Source: Phytophthora quininea (lineage: Eukaryota; Oomycota; Peronosporomycetes; Peronosporales; Peronosporaceae). From it: a stretch of 64,000 nucleotides of DNA. The translations under genes were made by a program, and so were the position numbers. This document shows positions 23,731 through 34,172 of the stretch, piece after piece; positions within the stretch are counted from its first letter, which is position 1; each line of letters opens with the position of its first letter. Location: contig JAAVTG010000531.1 of assembly GCA_011947345.1 (NCBI GenBank), forward strand, positions 434,001 through 498,000, given 5' to 3'. Below the pieces are notes generated by a model. That model did not search any database. It was not told where the DNA came from and saw nothing but the letters and a program-made list of their open reading frames with translations.

Positions 23731-24787
23731 CAGAGGTTCGGATTAGCGGGAAAAATCGAGTATTAGGATTATTGATACAAGTACTGCTACTGATATTAAT
23801 ACACCGCGATACTTTTAAAAATTGAGAGCCCTGTAGTAGTATTAGTCAAATTGTATTAATACTTCGATGATACTTTGAGCAATCGAGCGGTGAAACGTCT
23901 GAAGAAATTGTTTCGGAGACGAGTTTCAAGAACCTGTGATTTTATTAATAGCAGTTAAGACTTGTCAGGTGCTTGTGACTCAAGAATTTGTGCAGGCGCG
24001 CTCGAACTGGTCATGGCTCGTATAAAAGAACTGGATGGCCGCCCAGAGATGGTGTGCAACATCTGATAAGTTTCACTATAGCTAATCACCTCATACTCGC
24101 CCGTCCTCGAAGTGACTTCCGATTGCTTGGTTTGTTGCTGCGCCACCGCTGCAGCAGCCGCAAGACACGCAGCTCCAGGACCCACAGCTGACGCGGTAGT
24201 CCCGAACCTGAACACAACGTCGCCACCACAAGAAGCAGCGCCGCTCGCGCCGAAGGGAGTCCTACCACGACCACAGGGAGCCGCCACTACCACCGCCAGC
24301 CCAGAAAGACGGCAGCGAAGACAGTGCCGCCCACGATGACACGGTCGGAAGCTACGCTGGCAAACCTGGCGACTGCCTTCTCAACCGCTACAAGATCCTA
24401 AGAGAAGCAGGTCTGGGCACCTTCGGCCGCGTGCTCGAGTGTCTTAAGATTTTGCACTTCACAACTCAACTACTAGGGGTTCCAAAGAGGCGAGTTTTCG
24501 TTGCCTATTCACATTTCATTATCAATTCATCTTTAAAGGTCCCAACTGATAGGAATTTGTATTGTGTGAGGCCCTGGGCACGTAGATCACCCCTGATCGG
24601 CCTTATGAATTGGACTTACAAAGTATTATCAAGAGTAGTAGATGTAATACAGAAAACTGTATCGATATTACCGATATTAATACGAATACTTTTGATAGAT
24701 ATGCTCGTATTAGTATTACTATTTCAAAGTATTGTATTTGTATTGTATTACCAAATAATACAATACTTTGGATAATCCGAACCTCTG
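23731..24787. mobile_element. Non-autonomous hAT element with a captured kinase exon
   Basis: Terminal inverted repeats of 15 bp (CAGAGGTTCGGATTA at 23731; its exact complement ends at 24787) are flanked by a perfect 8-bp target duplication, CTGGGAAC (23723-23730 and 24788-24795). TIRs starting CAGAG with 8-bp duplications are diagnostic of hAT transposons such as Tol2. No transposase is encoded. AT-rich subterminal zones carry repeated TATTAATAC-type words on both sides. The GC-rich centre is of different composition and holds a host-gene fragment (next entry). Confidence 0.92.
24207..24449 (+). pseudogene. LAMMER/CLK-family kinase exon fragment inside the hAT element
   Basis: One frame stays open for about 80 codons. 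It encodes an Arg/His-rich stretch (RRHHKKQRRSRRRESYHDHR), a linker, and the start of a dual-specificity LAMMER kinase domain: LLNRYKILREAGLGTFGRVL, which includes the Gly-rich loop. The homology ends abruptly after ECL at about 24449, so everything from the ATP-binding Lys onward is missing. There is no obvious ATG. It is a captured 5' exon, not a working kinase; upstream bases 24100-24206 may belong to the same capture. Confidence 0.75.
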
Positions 24788-24862
24788 CTGGGAACGTTTC
24801 CTTCTCACGGTATGATAGAGTCGTCGGGAATTGGTCAACTTGACTGTCTCCATTATCAAGTA

Positions 24863-25014
24863 CAGACGGTAGCGTCAATAAGAAAGAATTCAACATTTTA
24901 AGTATAGAAGGTACATTGTATAATACAGGCCGATTTGACTTGAAAATAAAACTAACAATTATGTGATATCAAAATTATAAATTGTTACCCCTTTCTTATT
25001 GACGAGACCGTCTG
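24863..25014. mobile_element. 152-bp MITE with TA target duplication
   Basis: The ends form an inverted repeat of about 25 bp (CAGACGGT..CGTCAATAAGAAAG at 24863 against its near-complement ending at 25014), with TA at both borders (24861-24862, 25015-25016). The interior is AT-rich and non-coding. TA duplication and size fit a Tc1/mariner-derived MITE. Confidence 0.8.
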
Positions 25015-25139
25015 TAGTTCAAGTCACTTGGAAACACAAGACGGGCGCGGTAGATCTCTGTCCAGATCAACCGACAAGTAGCGGTTTTTGGTACCCGATG
25101 GTACACTTGGGACGTTTCAGCGGAGACCGAAAGTAAGCG

Positions 25140-25922
25140 ATGAGCACGACGGCCAAGGAGCTTCCCCGTGGCTGGAAGGAGGTGCAGAGCAAGAGCCGCC
25201 CCGACAAGGTCTACTTCCTGCACGTCAAGAGCGGCGAGAAGACCTGGAAGCTCTCGCACGTGCACGCCAAGGAGCGCGAGTTCCGGAAGAAGGCGTCGTC
25301 AGCCAAGGCCGACCGCAAGAAGCGAGCGGATGGCTCCTCCGGTCTGGAGATCGTTCAGGTGCGTCTCACCGGCGTTGCAATTTGGATACAGGCTCAGTAA
25401 ATTAATACGGTCCTCGTTGTGGCCTGATTGATCGACTAGGCGCTCCACATCTTGGTGAAGCACGCTGGATCTAGGAAACCGTCGTCTTGGCGGCAGGAGA
25501 CCATCACCCGCAGTAAGGCGGTGGCAGAAGCGAAGGCAGCGGGTATCCGGGAAAAGCTGGTGGCCTGTATTGAGGCCAACCCAGACGTGAGTTGGCTGTG
25601 GAGAGAAAAATGAAGAGATACTGATGGTGCTTGGGGTTTTCTTTACAGAGACCAGAGGCACTGCGCGAGCTTTTTGAAGAGATTGCCAAGGAGGAGAGCG
25701 ACTGCAGCAGGTGCGTTGGATTCAGAAGGCAGGTTTATGAGGCTTCAAGGCTGATATATGTTTTGGTTTGGCAGTGCAAAGCGTGGAGGAGATCTGGGTC
25801 CCTTCGAGCGGGGTAAGATGACCCCGCCATTTGAGAAGGCTGCGTTCGATTTAAAAGTTGGTGAGCTGAGTGACTTGGTGGAGAGCAGCAGCGGCATCCA
25901 CGTTATTCTTCGTATCGCGTAA
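25140..25922 (+). CDS. PIN1: Pin1-type peptidyl-prolyl isomerase (parvulin)
   Basis: Four exons, 25140-25358, 25440-25586, 25649-25710 and 25775-25922, give 191 residues with no frame break. The N-terminus is a WW-like domain (LPRGWKEVQ ... [16 protein letters not shown]); its second aromatic region is atypical. A basic linker follows. The parvulin domain has [17 protein letters not shown] (the basic phosphate-binding loop and catalytic neighbourhood), a Cys in the expected position (SDCSS), and the end motif [17 protein letters not shown]. It isomerises phospho-Ser/Thr-Pro bonds. Slightly longer than human Pin1 (163 aa). Confidence 0.9.
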
Positions 25923-26003
25923 CCAAACGACGCTATTCGTCGATTAGACCTGTGGATGAACCTTTGCAAATAACTTGGATCGAACTTGCTCATTCGTGCC
26001 ACC

Positions 26004-26150
26004 ATGAGATACATCTTTGACGATAAAATCTTCATCGATTTCAATGTGTTAAAATTGGCGGATGCTCAAGCTGTTCTTTTGTCGCTAGAGAAACAGAAGT
26101 ACTTCAAAGACCAAGCAGATCCAAAGGATGTTTTTATTGAAAACGATTGA
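26004..26150 (+). CDS. Possible 48-residue small protein
   Basis: A short open frame lies in the 248-bp gap between Pin1 and NOC4. It starts ACCATGA, a good initiation context. GCTCATTCGTGCC, which resembles an oomycete initiator core, lies just upstream at 25988-26000. The peptide is mixed and non-repetitive (KLADAQAVLLSLEKQKYF). I do not recognise it. It may be a chance frame in 3' UTR sequence. Confidence 0.25.
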   Translation: MRYIFDDKIFIDFNVLKLADAQAVLLSLEKQKYFKDQADPKDVFIEND

Positions 26151-26170
26151 ATGAAGTCTATGAGAGTTGT

Positions 26171-28140
26171 CTACAGCTGGAACGCCTTGGCAAACACACC
26201 ACCGTCCTCGCTGTCGTCGGCTTCTCCGCCTTGCGAGAACAGCGATGTACAAGGCTGGAAGGCAAGTGGCACCTTGCCTTTTTCCTTCCGCTTCAGCTGC
26301 TTATCGAAAATGTTCTTGTACGTGATGTCCAAGCCGTCGGCCAGGTTCAGGAATTGGTGCCGGAGCTTCTCTTCGAACATCCGTGCCTTGAGAGCAACCT
26401 CAGCATTGTAGTGGTGCTTCATAGTGTACAATTCCCATAGCGAGCTCTGCAGAGCGTTGCACTTGATGGGATCTTTCTCGTCGCTCACGAACGGATCGTG
26501 GCCATCTTTCAGCACGATCTCCGTTGTCTCGCCCGAAAGTTGTTTCGCTGCAGCGTCCACTGCAGTTCCACTCGTCAGTTCCTCTCGTCGCCTAGCAGCT
26601 TTCTCGGCGGCTGTGGATGCGCCGGTACGGTGAATCAACTGCAGACATTCCTTATGGCGCAGGATCAAGTTGTACACCATCGGAATAATGAACATAATGG
26701 CACCCGGTTCAGCAGTGAGTGTACTGCGCGAGAGTCGCTTGGCAAATGCAGCGACCATGTAGGCCGGCAGGTGCGTAGACGAGAGGAAGAGACTCAGCAG
26801 ACCGAAGAAGCGGTCGCGTTGCTTAGCTGTCAGGAGGGATGGGTCGTCTAGCAGTGCGTACAGCTTGTTGTAGAAGTCTGGGGAGTCGAAGTTGTAGTCT
26901 CGGATGAGGATGAACAGACTGTTCAACGCGAGAAGGCTCGTAACTCCGCCAATGCTATACGAGTCCGTGAGGAAATCAGCCAGCAGCAGCGGGTTCGTCA
27001 GGTGTGGCATGATTTCGTCTGGCAGCTTCACCAGCACCTTCTTGTATGACGCTTGGGGCAACTTGTGACGAAGCACAGCCATCCACGCAAGACTGAACAC
27101 GTGCTGGTGCTGCTTGACGTTGCGCAGACCACGAGCCTGCTTCGTTTTTTCGCCTTCGGGTCCGATCCAGCCTTACGTTTCGACCCTGCAGATGCTAGCA
27201 CTTCTTCCACTTCAGCATCGCTGTCCTCGTCATCGCTGCTCACAAGCTCATCCTCCGGAAGATCGCCAACGCTCTCTGCCGTTTGCTTGGGCTCCACCAG
27301 AAACGACGTGATGTCATCAGCTTCGTACGGCATGTCTACCATTGCCAATAGACGCAGAGCATTGGCAACCAGTGTCAAGTCCGCTTCTGCATTCTTTTCT
27401 TTCGCGTTGTTCAGTGTTTGAGCTAAGTTTTTCAGCTGGCAATACACAACGATAATAAGTCTCTTCTTGTCCTCCACAGCCGCAATACACCCACCAAGCA
27501 TCAACGTACCATGTAGTACTGCACATCTGCATACGCGGTGACGTATTCGCCCTTGAAAACGCTGGCCAATTCACCCTTGAGCTTCTCCGTAGTAGCCAGC
27601 TCCCGCACCACACGCGTGAACGTGTCATTTCCGAACACAGACTTGCTGCCGGATTCCGTAGGACGCAGCTCTCCTTCACGAGACACAAACTCCATCAACG
27701 TACGCAGCGCTCCAACACGCAGGTTGCTGTCTGCCTCTGCATCTCCGAGCCACTTTTGCATCTCCTTGATGAAGGACACATAGATGTCCCAGAGCCAGCG
27801 ACGGAAGGTGTCGATAGCCTGTGCATCTCCGCCCTTGGTCTTCTTAGTCGCGTCCTCCACTGGCTTCTGCTGCAGATCGCCCTTCTCCAAGAAGAATACC
27901 AGCAACCGCCGCATGCTCTGCATGGCCGCCTGAGCCACAGCCTTGTCGCTGTGCTGCAGCGCCTTCACCACCTTCGGTAGCTCTACGAAAACACAAAACG
28001 TTGTCAACTTCAGCGACTCATTGTCACGCGTCTTCTAGACCGATCGGACTTCAGTTTGGCGAACTAATCGCACCGTTAATTTGCTTAACATTCTCCTTGA
28101 TCTTGGCTTCGAGCTGCTTGATCTCCGCCACGGACGCCAT
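26171..28140 (-). CDS. NOC4: NOC4/UTP19 ribosome-biogenesis factor (CBF domain)
   Basis: Three exons: 28140-28074, 27982-27510 and 27435-26171. The N-terminal half is helical. An acidic Ser/Asp/Glu-rich insert (SSDDEDSDAEVEEV) precedes a Lys-rich stretch. The C-terminal half is the CBF/Noc4 domain, with HVFSLAWMAVLRHKLPQASY and DFYNKLYALLDDPSLL typical of the family. NOC4 pairs with NOP14 in the small-subunit processome in the nucleolus. One base is missing in the T-run 27145-27150; with it the frame runs through. It diverges from the carboxypeptidase gene across 169 bp. Confidence 0.88.
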
Positions 28141-28309
28141 GGCAACCACCACTGCTCTTCACGATTGATACCAAGAATTGATGGAGGGCAGCTTTCAATG
28201 AAATTCGTAGTCCAATATTTACATTCGTATATTTTCAGCTAATTACATCGTTTAACGCAATTGTAAATATTCAGCATAAATAATTCCAGCGCCACGTAAC
28301 CTTGTTTCG

Positions 28310-30997
28310 ATGCTATCGCCGTCGCGCTGCTTCTTGGCGACCCTGTGGCTGGGGCTGACCACCGCCTCCGAGTTCGTGTACCCTCCGTACCCTGTCATTC
28401 ATTACCGTAGTTATGCGCAGATGTCCCGCTTCCTGATGGAACTGAACGCGTCATACCCAGACGTTGTGCAAGTGTCCGTGGCCCAAGAGACCTACGGACT
28501 GCCGTACCCGAACGAGCTGCAGTGCCAAGTGGACGACAAAACCCGCGCCACCGAACCGTGCAAGCAATACGTGGTGCACTTGACCAACCACTCGACGCTG
28601 GCTAGTGACCCCGAACGACCCGAAGTCTTCATCAGTGGAGCTCTCCACGGCAACGAACGAGTCGGTCCAGCGGCTGCAATTGAGTTAGTTGCACTAGTCG
28701 CACGTGCAACTTCTCAATATGCAAAGGACAGTGACAGACCCACCGTGGACACACAACGCTGGCTGAAAGCGTTGGTGAACAAGAGGAACGTACTGGTGAC
28801 CCCCATGACCAACGCCTATGGATACTCGCACAATAAACGCGAGGAGCTGGAAGTGGATCCCAATCGAGACTACAATTACATGCGGTCAGGAGGGGACTGC
28901 ATGAAGACCATGACGTCTCGAGTGGTGAATGAGATCTGGAGAGACCATATTTTCCAACTGGCGGTGACGTTCCACGGCGGCACACGTGCAGTTTCCTACG
29001 AATGGGGGTCCCCTGATCACTATCTGAATGGAAATGAAAAGACGAGTGAGAAGTCTCCGGATCACATGGCACAGTTTCAAATTGGCAACACGCTGGCGAA
29101 TTTCGCGGGCTTGTTTCCTGATGGGAAACTTTATCCAGTCGGAACGATGAACGATGTGGTGTATGGAGTCACCGGTGGCATGGAGGACTGGGGATACGCC
29201 GCTTCCTGGGAAAATCAATTTTACAAGTCGCCGAAGAATCAACCTTTCCATCCGTGCGAGCCGAAAACCTTCGGTGGATATCCAAAGGAGAAAACTGTGT
29301 ATAATAATGCCACGAACCGTGCCTTCAACATGCTGGTGGAGACCTCACGATCCAAGCAGCCCAGGTCAGGCGATTTAGGAAACCAGAAGGAGTTGTACGG
29401 CAGTAACATCGATTTCTTCCGATCGACGTGGGGAACGACTTCGTAGGTCACGTGCCGCGTAATGTGCGCTTGGCGTTGATGATGATTGAATTGGTCCAGC
29501 CTCTGCTACGCTGGGTGGATACGACAGAGTATTTGACTTCTCGGGACCCCGCTGTATTCACCGAATTCCCGTCTGCAGATTTATACAGAACAGGATCAAA
29601 AGTCGACCAGGTGACTGAGATGGGCTGCGGTGCGTTTGCATGGGAAAGGAAAGAGGTGGCGACGTGTGATACCACCGAGTGCAGCATTACTAATGCTGGA
29701 CACACCAAGGTTGAGATTGGATGGGAGGTGCTTGGGGCACTTACTGTTGACAGCACACATGTCCAGGTGTCTTCCAGTCCATCGTTTACAGACAAGAGCA
29801 TTTTGATGGAGACGACTACACAGAAGGGAACCACTCGACGATCCTACGAGTTTGCCTCGGACTCGTCTCAAGCCGCGGCAGCTAACGTTGACACTTTGGG
29901 GACGTCTCTTTTTGTTACTTGTCTGGATGTGCGCAACATTACTTCGGACAGATTATATGTTCGAGCCATCGCCACCGTCGACCAGGTAAGAAGAGTTTTT
30001 AAAGCTTGATCGAGAAAAGTAAAACTGACATAATGATTCTCTGCCCGTCTAGGACTGGAAACAGCAAGGCTCGGGTGATGACGCTCCCTCCCCTCGCGTT
30101 CCGCCTCAGTCACACCTGGTTAATGCTCGAACGAACCCAAACTGGAATTTCGAGTGGAATGGGCATCGTGTTAAGTCTGCGGTTGAGTGGACGTCTCCGG
30201 TACGTGGATCTACGCGTATGCATCCGACGCTAACGCCTGCTAACGGACTGTTTGCTGTTGTCCATTTACCAGGTTATCACCGTGTCAAAGCGCGAGAAAG
30301 CATCATCAGATGAACCTGCGTCTGCCGAAACTCCGGTCAATACCACTGCGACTGCGGATGAGACTGAGGATAGCGAAGATAGCGATGACTCCGAAGAGCC
30401 ATCAGCAAGTGGCGAAAAGAAAACTTTTTCGTCTAAAGTTGAGGATGAGGGCAACGAAGACTCAAACGATGAAGCTCTACCCCAACATCTACACTGGTAC
30501 CGTCATCAAAAAGCAAGGTTCCTAAACCTGCCAAGACGAGTGATAATGGTGACAATACTGTCGACACCAAAGAGACAGAGGAGGACAGTGATGATGATGA
30601 AGACGAAGATGAAAACGCGACGTTGGACGGCAAAGTGAAGAAATCGCCGACTCTGATGCCTGCTGTGCCGAGCAGTACACAAGATGCTACTGCTCTAGCA
30701 GCTACTGGTTCAAACCTTGAGGACAAGGGCTCGTCGCTGCTGGAGTTCGGCTACGTCATTATGAGCTCGTGCGCCATGATCATCGTGCTCACTGTGGCAT
30801 ATCTCTACCGTCGCGTGTTCCGGCGGCCTCGTCAGCCGTACATCAACATCAGCAGTCTGGAGCAGCCCACCCATGTCAGCATCAGCAACTTGGAAGATGA
30901 CGAAGAGTACGCTGTCGACAGCGATGAAGAAGACACGGACGTCGGCGGCGGCCCGCGCATTCCACGCCATGCTCACACGTCGCATGGAGTGTTGTAA
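28310..30997 (+). CDS. Membrane-anchored M14 zinc carboxypeptidase
   Basis: Exons 28310-29985, 30053-30199 and from 30273. A signal peptide (CFLATLWLGLTTAS) leads into an M14 peptidase domain with the zinc motif HGNERVGP (His, Glu ligands, near 28645), a second His in TFHGGTRAVSYEWG and the late GHVPRN segment. A beta-sandwich-like region, then a very acidic Ser/Asp/Glu/Thr-rich stalk, one membrane helix (YVIMSSCAMIIVLTVAYLY) and a short acidic tail follow. It should trim C-terminal residues outside the cell or in the secretory lumen. Frame breaks near 29431 and in the C-run 30480-30483 each need one base. Confidence 0.85.
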
Positions 30998-31032
30998 TTT
31001 GTGTGTAGATTATGTAATACACCAAACCTTGC

Positions 31033-31048
31033 TGTCATTATCCAATCG
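31033..31048 (+). promoter_or_regulatory. Inr-like element of the small Cys-rich gene
   Basis: TGTCATTATCCAATCG lies 7 nt upstream of ATG 31055 and matches the TCATTYYNCAWT core well. Start-proximal initiators are usual in oomycetes. Confidence 0.45.
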
Positions 31049-31054
31049 ACCATA

Positions 31055-31724
31055 ATGAACGACGCCAACTTGCCTCAGTGTCTGCCCACCGTGCGGCTCC
31101 AGGAGGTGCGTTCCATGCGTCTGAACACCACACGTCTAGCTCTCTATCTCTCCTAGTACCTCCCGTTTTCCCAGCTCTTCCATCGTCTTTGAAACCTCAT
31201 TACGAGTGATCTGCTATGACATCTAACTCGTACCTACGCTGTAGATGCTGCTGGACGGCACATTGGGAGAGCAAGAAGTGCAAGCACTCGAGTCAGACCT
31301 TCGAGTTGGAGGCCAGTACCGTCGTCTCCGCGCGTGTGACGGGCGATTCAAAGCCATGTTGGCCTTGGGACAGCCTAGCGACAACCTGAACGAAGGCGCC
31401 GACGCTGCTGAAGCCCCGCAAAAGCCTCCACAACTACTATATGCTGAGTATCTGTACTGCGCGAGCGGAGCGCTGTGCAAGAAACCACTGATAGAGTGGG
31501 CCACCTGCGTCAAGTCTCTGCAGACCCAAAAGACGGACATTGGCGATTGCGCACAAGCTAAGCGGCTGTTGGAGCGCTGTCTCCGCGGCAAGACCGAAGA
31601 TTTGCTGAGCTGCAAAGCCGCAGGTGTTCCGTCCAAACGGCATCTCATGGACCAGCAAATAGAACACGGCGAAGAGAGGCATATTGCCCGACCCAGCACG
31701 CCTCCAAACGCCATACATCTTTGA
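31055..31724 (+). CDS. Small Cys-rich protein of unknown function (176 aa)
   Basis: Exon 1 is 31055-31105, intron 139 nt, exon 2 is 31245-31724. The centre holds six spaced cysteines (YCASGALCKK ... ATCVKSL ... DCAQAKRLLERCL ... LSCK) within helices. This recalls CHCH-type mitochondrial intermembrane-space proteins, but the spacing is not a clean twin CX9C, so I leave the function open. The C-terminal 35 residues are polar. It is convergent with delta-COP. Confidence 0.55.
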
Positions 31725-31881
31725 TTGGATTTTGTATCTGTTTCTGGTTTATGGAGGACAAGCAAACACGCGTACTCGAGTCGACTTTCGCGCCTACGTG
31801 TGGAGAGAAAGAGGGATAAAACACGGCGATAGACAGTAAAATGCCCAGTCACCAGACCCCGCCCACGTCTCACAGGGAATT

Positions 31882-33819
31882 CTAAACAATCTGGTACGAG
31901 TCCGTGGACAGCAATTTCTCGAAGCCGAATACCACAGGCGATCCATCCTCCACCTTTTGAACAGCTTCCACCTGCACGTCGCTATACACGCTGCGCGAGA
32001 AGAACGAGACGGAGATGGGGAAGAACGCGTCCATGTTGTTGCCACGAACCGAGAACTCCAGAGTCCCCGTGCTGTTGCTGTAAATGCAGACAAAGTAATT
32101 AGTTGTCGGCCAAAATCAACGCAACAATTCGTCACCAAAGACGTACCCAGAGCTGATTTGGTCCTGATGCCAGAGGAGAAGCCCTCGGACGAGTTGTGCT
32201 GGTACTGGCCGTCCACGTTGGCCACACTGGGCGCGTCCGATCCGCCCAGTGGGATGACCACATTCACATTGTCTAGCACCATGTCGCGGTCCAAAGAGTA
32301 TTCGACGCTCACATTCATCTTGCCGTTGCCTTCCTCCTCTGGCCAGCATGTGATGTTCAGCGGAAGCATAGATTCGTCCTGGGTCTTCAAACTCCACCGC
32401 AAGAAAGCCACACGAGAGCTGGGGAACGGCTTCGACGAATCCCGAAGAGCAAGCACCGAGTCGTTGTCGTACAGCTTCTTGTCTACCTTGGGGTGGGTCT
32501 GGAAGGAGATGCCTTCCGCTCCTTCCGTACGCAGTTTCAGTCGGCAACAACCTGCGCTCGGGTCGTTCACCGACACATACAGACTTCCCTTGACCTCCAG
32601 CTGCTCGAGTGCACCGTCGCGAGTCAACACAACAGTCATCTTCTCCTCGACCACAGCTCCGATCGGGTCGTGACTGACAGCAGCAGCCACTTCAGGCTTC
32701 TGCACCGTCTCGACGGCAGCACTCATGGGCGGGATCTCCTTCAGGCCATCTTCGGCAGCCATCGCATCCATAAACGACTTGCTGGTCTTGCCACCGCCCA
32801 AGCCCATTCCTCCGCTGCTGCTAGGAGCGCCCAATTTCATTCCTGAAGTCTTGGAAACCGGCTCCGGACGGTTGTACGAGGCAGGCGAGGTCGGCGCTGT
32901 GGAGCTCGGACTATTCATGAAGCTGTCACTACCACCACTGCGGGGTGACTTCCCAAACGCACTACCGAATGAACTACCGAACGAGTTGCCAGATCCGAAG
33001 CCAGTGGAGCTGCCGCCGAGTCCAGCACGCTCCAGACGCGCTCGTTCGCGTTGTTCCTCCTTAATACGCGCCGTGTGGCGCTTCATGTCGTCCTTGGCTG
33101 CAGCACGCTTGCTCTCGAGGATCATATTGTGCAGCTTCTCCTCGTGGCTCTCCATCTCCATGTTGACGCGGATCTGCTGTACATTAATGTTCTCCGAGTG
33201 GCCGCCGGCCGTGATGAGCTCGTCGAAGCCAAAGACTAACTCGAACTGCTTGTCGCGGATGGAGGTCTCACTGAGCGGCGCACAAATGTCCGGCACGAGT
33301 TTGGCCAGCACCTGGATGGTGTGCAGGTCCTCGACGATGTTGCTCGTCTTGTTGGTGATGATCAGCACGAAGAAACTCTCGAGCGGCTGGTACACATAAC
33401 GCACGCTCTCCGTGTCGATGAACGTGTGCTCGCGCGAGCCGCTGGACAGGAGTTTAGGGAACGCTGCCAAGAGTCCCTACAGTCGGCAATGAACTGTAAG
33501 TTTCCTATGAGAAGCAGCCTCTAACACTCACGAACGAACCTCGAGGCGGATCCGCGTGATCTCCACGAACTGTCTCGCTACGAGCACTACAGAATAAACA
33601 AAATATTAGACAGATAATATATAATTAACATAAATATCGTCTAATGTACCTTTGCCATTTCTCGTCAATAACGAGGCCGAGAGCACCACCTACGCCGCGA
33701 GAAGAAGAGGGTGAGTGCTATGAGATGAGAGAGCAGACGACGAGCTTGATGAAGACGCCATGCAGAAGAGGAAGAGAGGCGTCTTCGTCGCGGGGGCTGC
33801 AGAGATAGACACGCACCAT
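31882..33819 (-). CDS. ARCN1: Coatomer subunit delta (delta-COP)
   Basis: Five exons: 33819-33817 (only the ATG), 33689-33650, 33586-33540, 33476-32147 and 32077-31882. The N-terminus is the adaptin-small-chain-like longin domain (VVLSASLLTRNGK ... SREHTFIDTESVRYVYQP). A Gly/Ser/Phe-rich linker follows, then the mu-homology domain (GSLYVSVNDPSAGCCRLKL ... FFPISVSFFSRSVYSDVQVE). Delta-COP belongs to the COPI coat in Golgi-to-ER transport. At the last junction the frame needs one base in the run near 32155; the join then reads smoothly into GTLEFSVRGNN. Confidence 0.92.
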
Positions 33820-34172
33820 TTCGCACTTGGAATCCTTTTCGCTATCTATCGACGTGGAGCTTCAGGGGGCGAGGGTCTAATGTTGCGATAAAGATACGGT
33901 AATTTTGCGCAACATTACAATTTGACCAATCCCAGGGCGACAAGCAAGTTGAAGTGCACCGCAACTATTGCGTTTGGTTGTTTTGATTGAGAGCGACGCT
34001 TGCTCCATGTGCGTCTCGAATTCATGAGAGTTCTGTGAACTCAGGCGTACCAGCAGTGCTGCTGCTGCTGCCTATTTTTACAGACCAGGTTTCGTCTAAA
34101 TTGATGATGGCCTTCATTACCGAAATGAAGTGGTAGCTAGCTGACCACTGCTATTCCAGCCACTTGGCGACC

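Noticed and set aside
24431..24775. Open frame of 114 codons in the hAT element
   Set aside because: It runs from the kinase fragment into AT-rich subterminal repeat and shows no continued homology.
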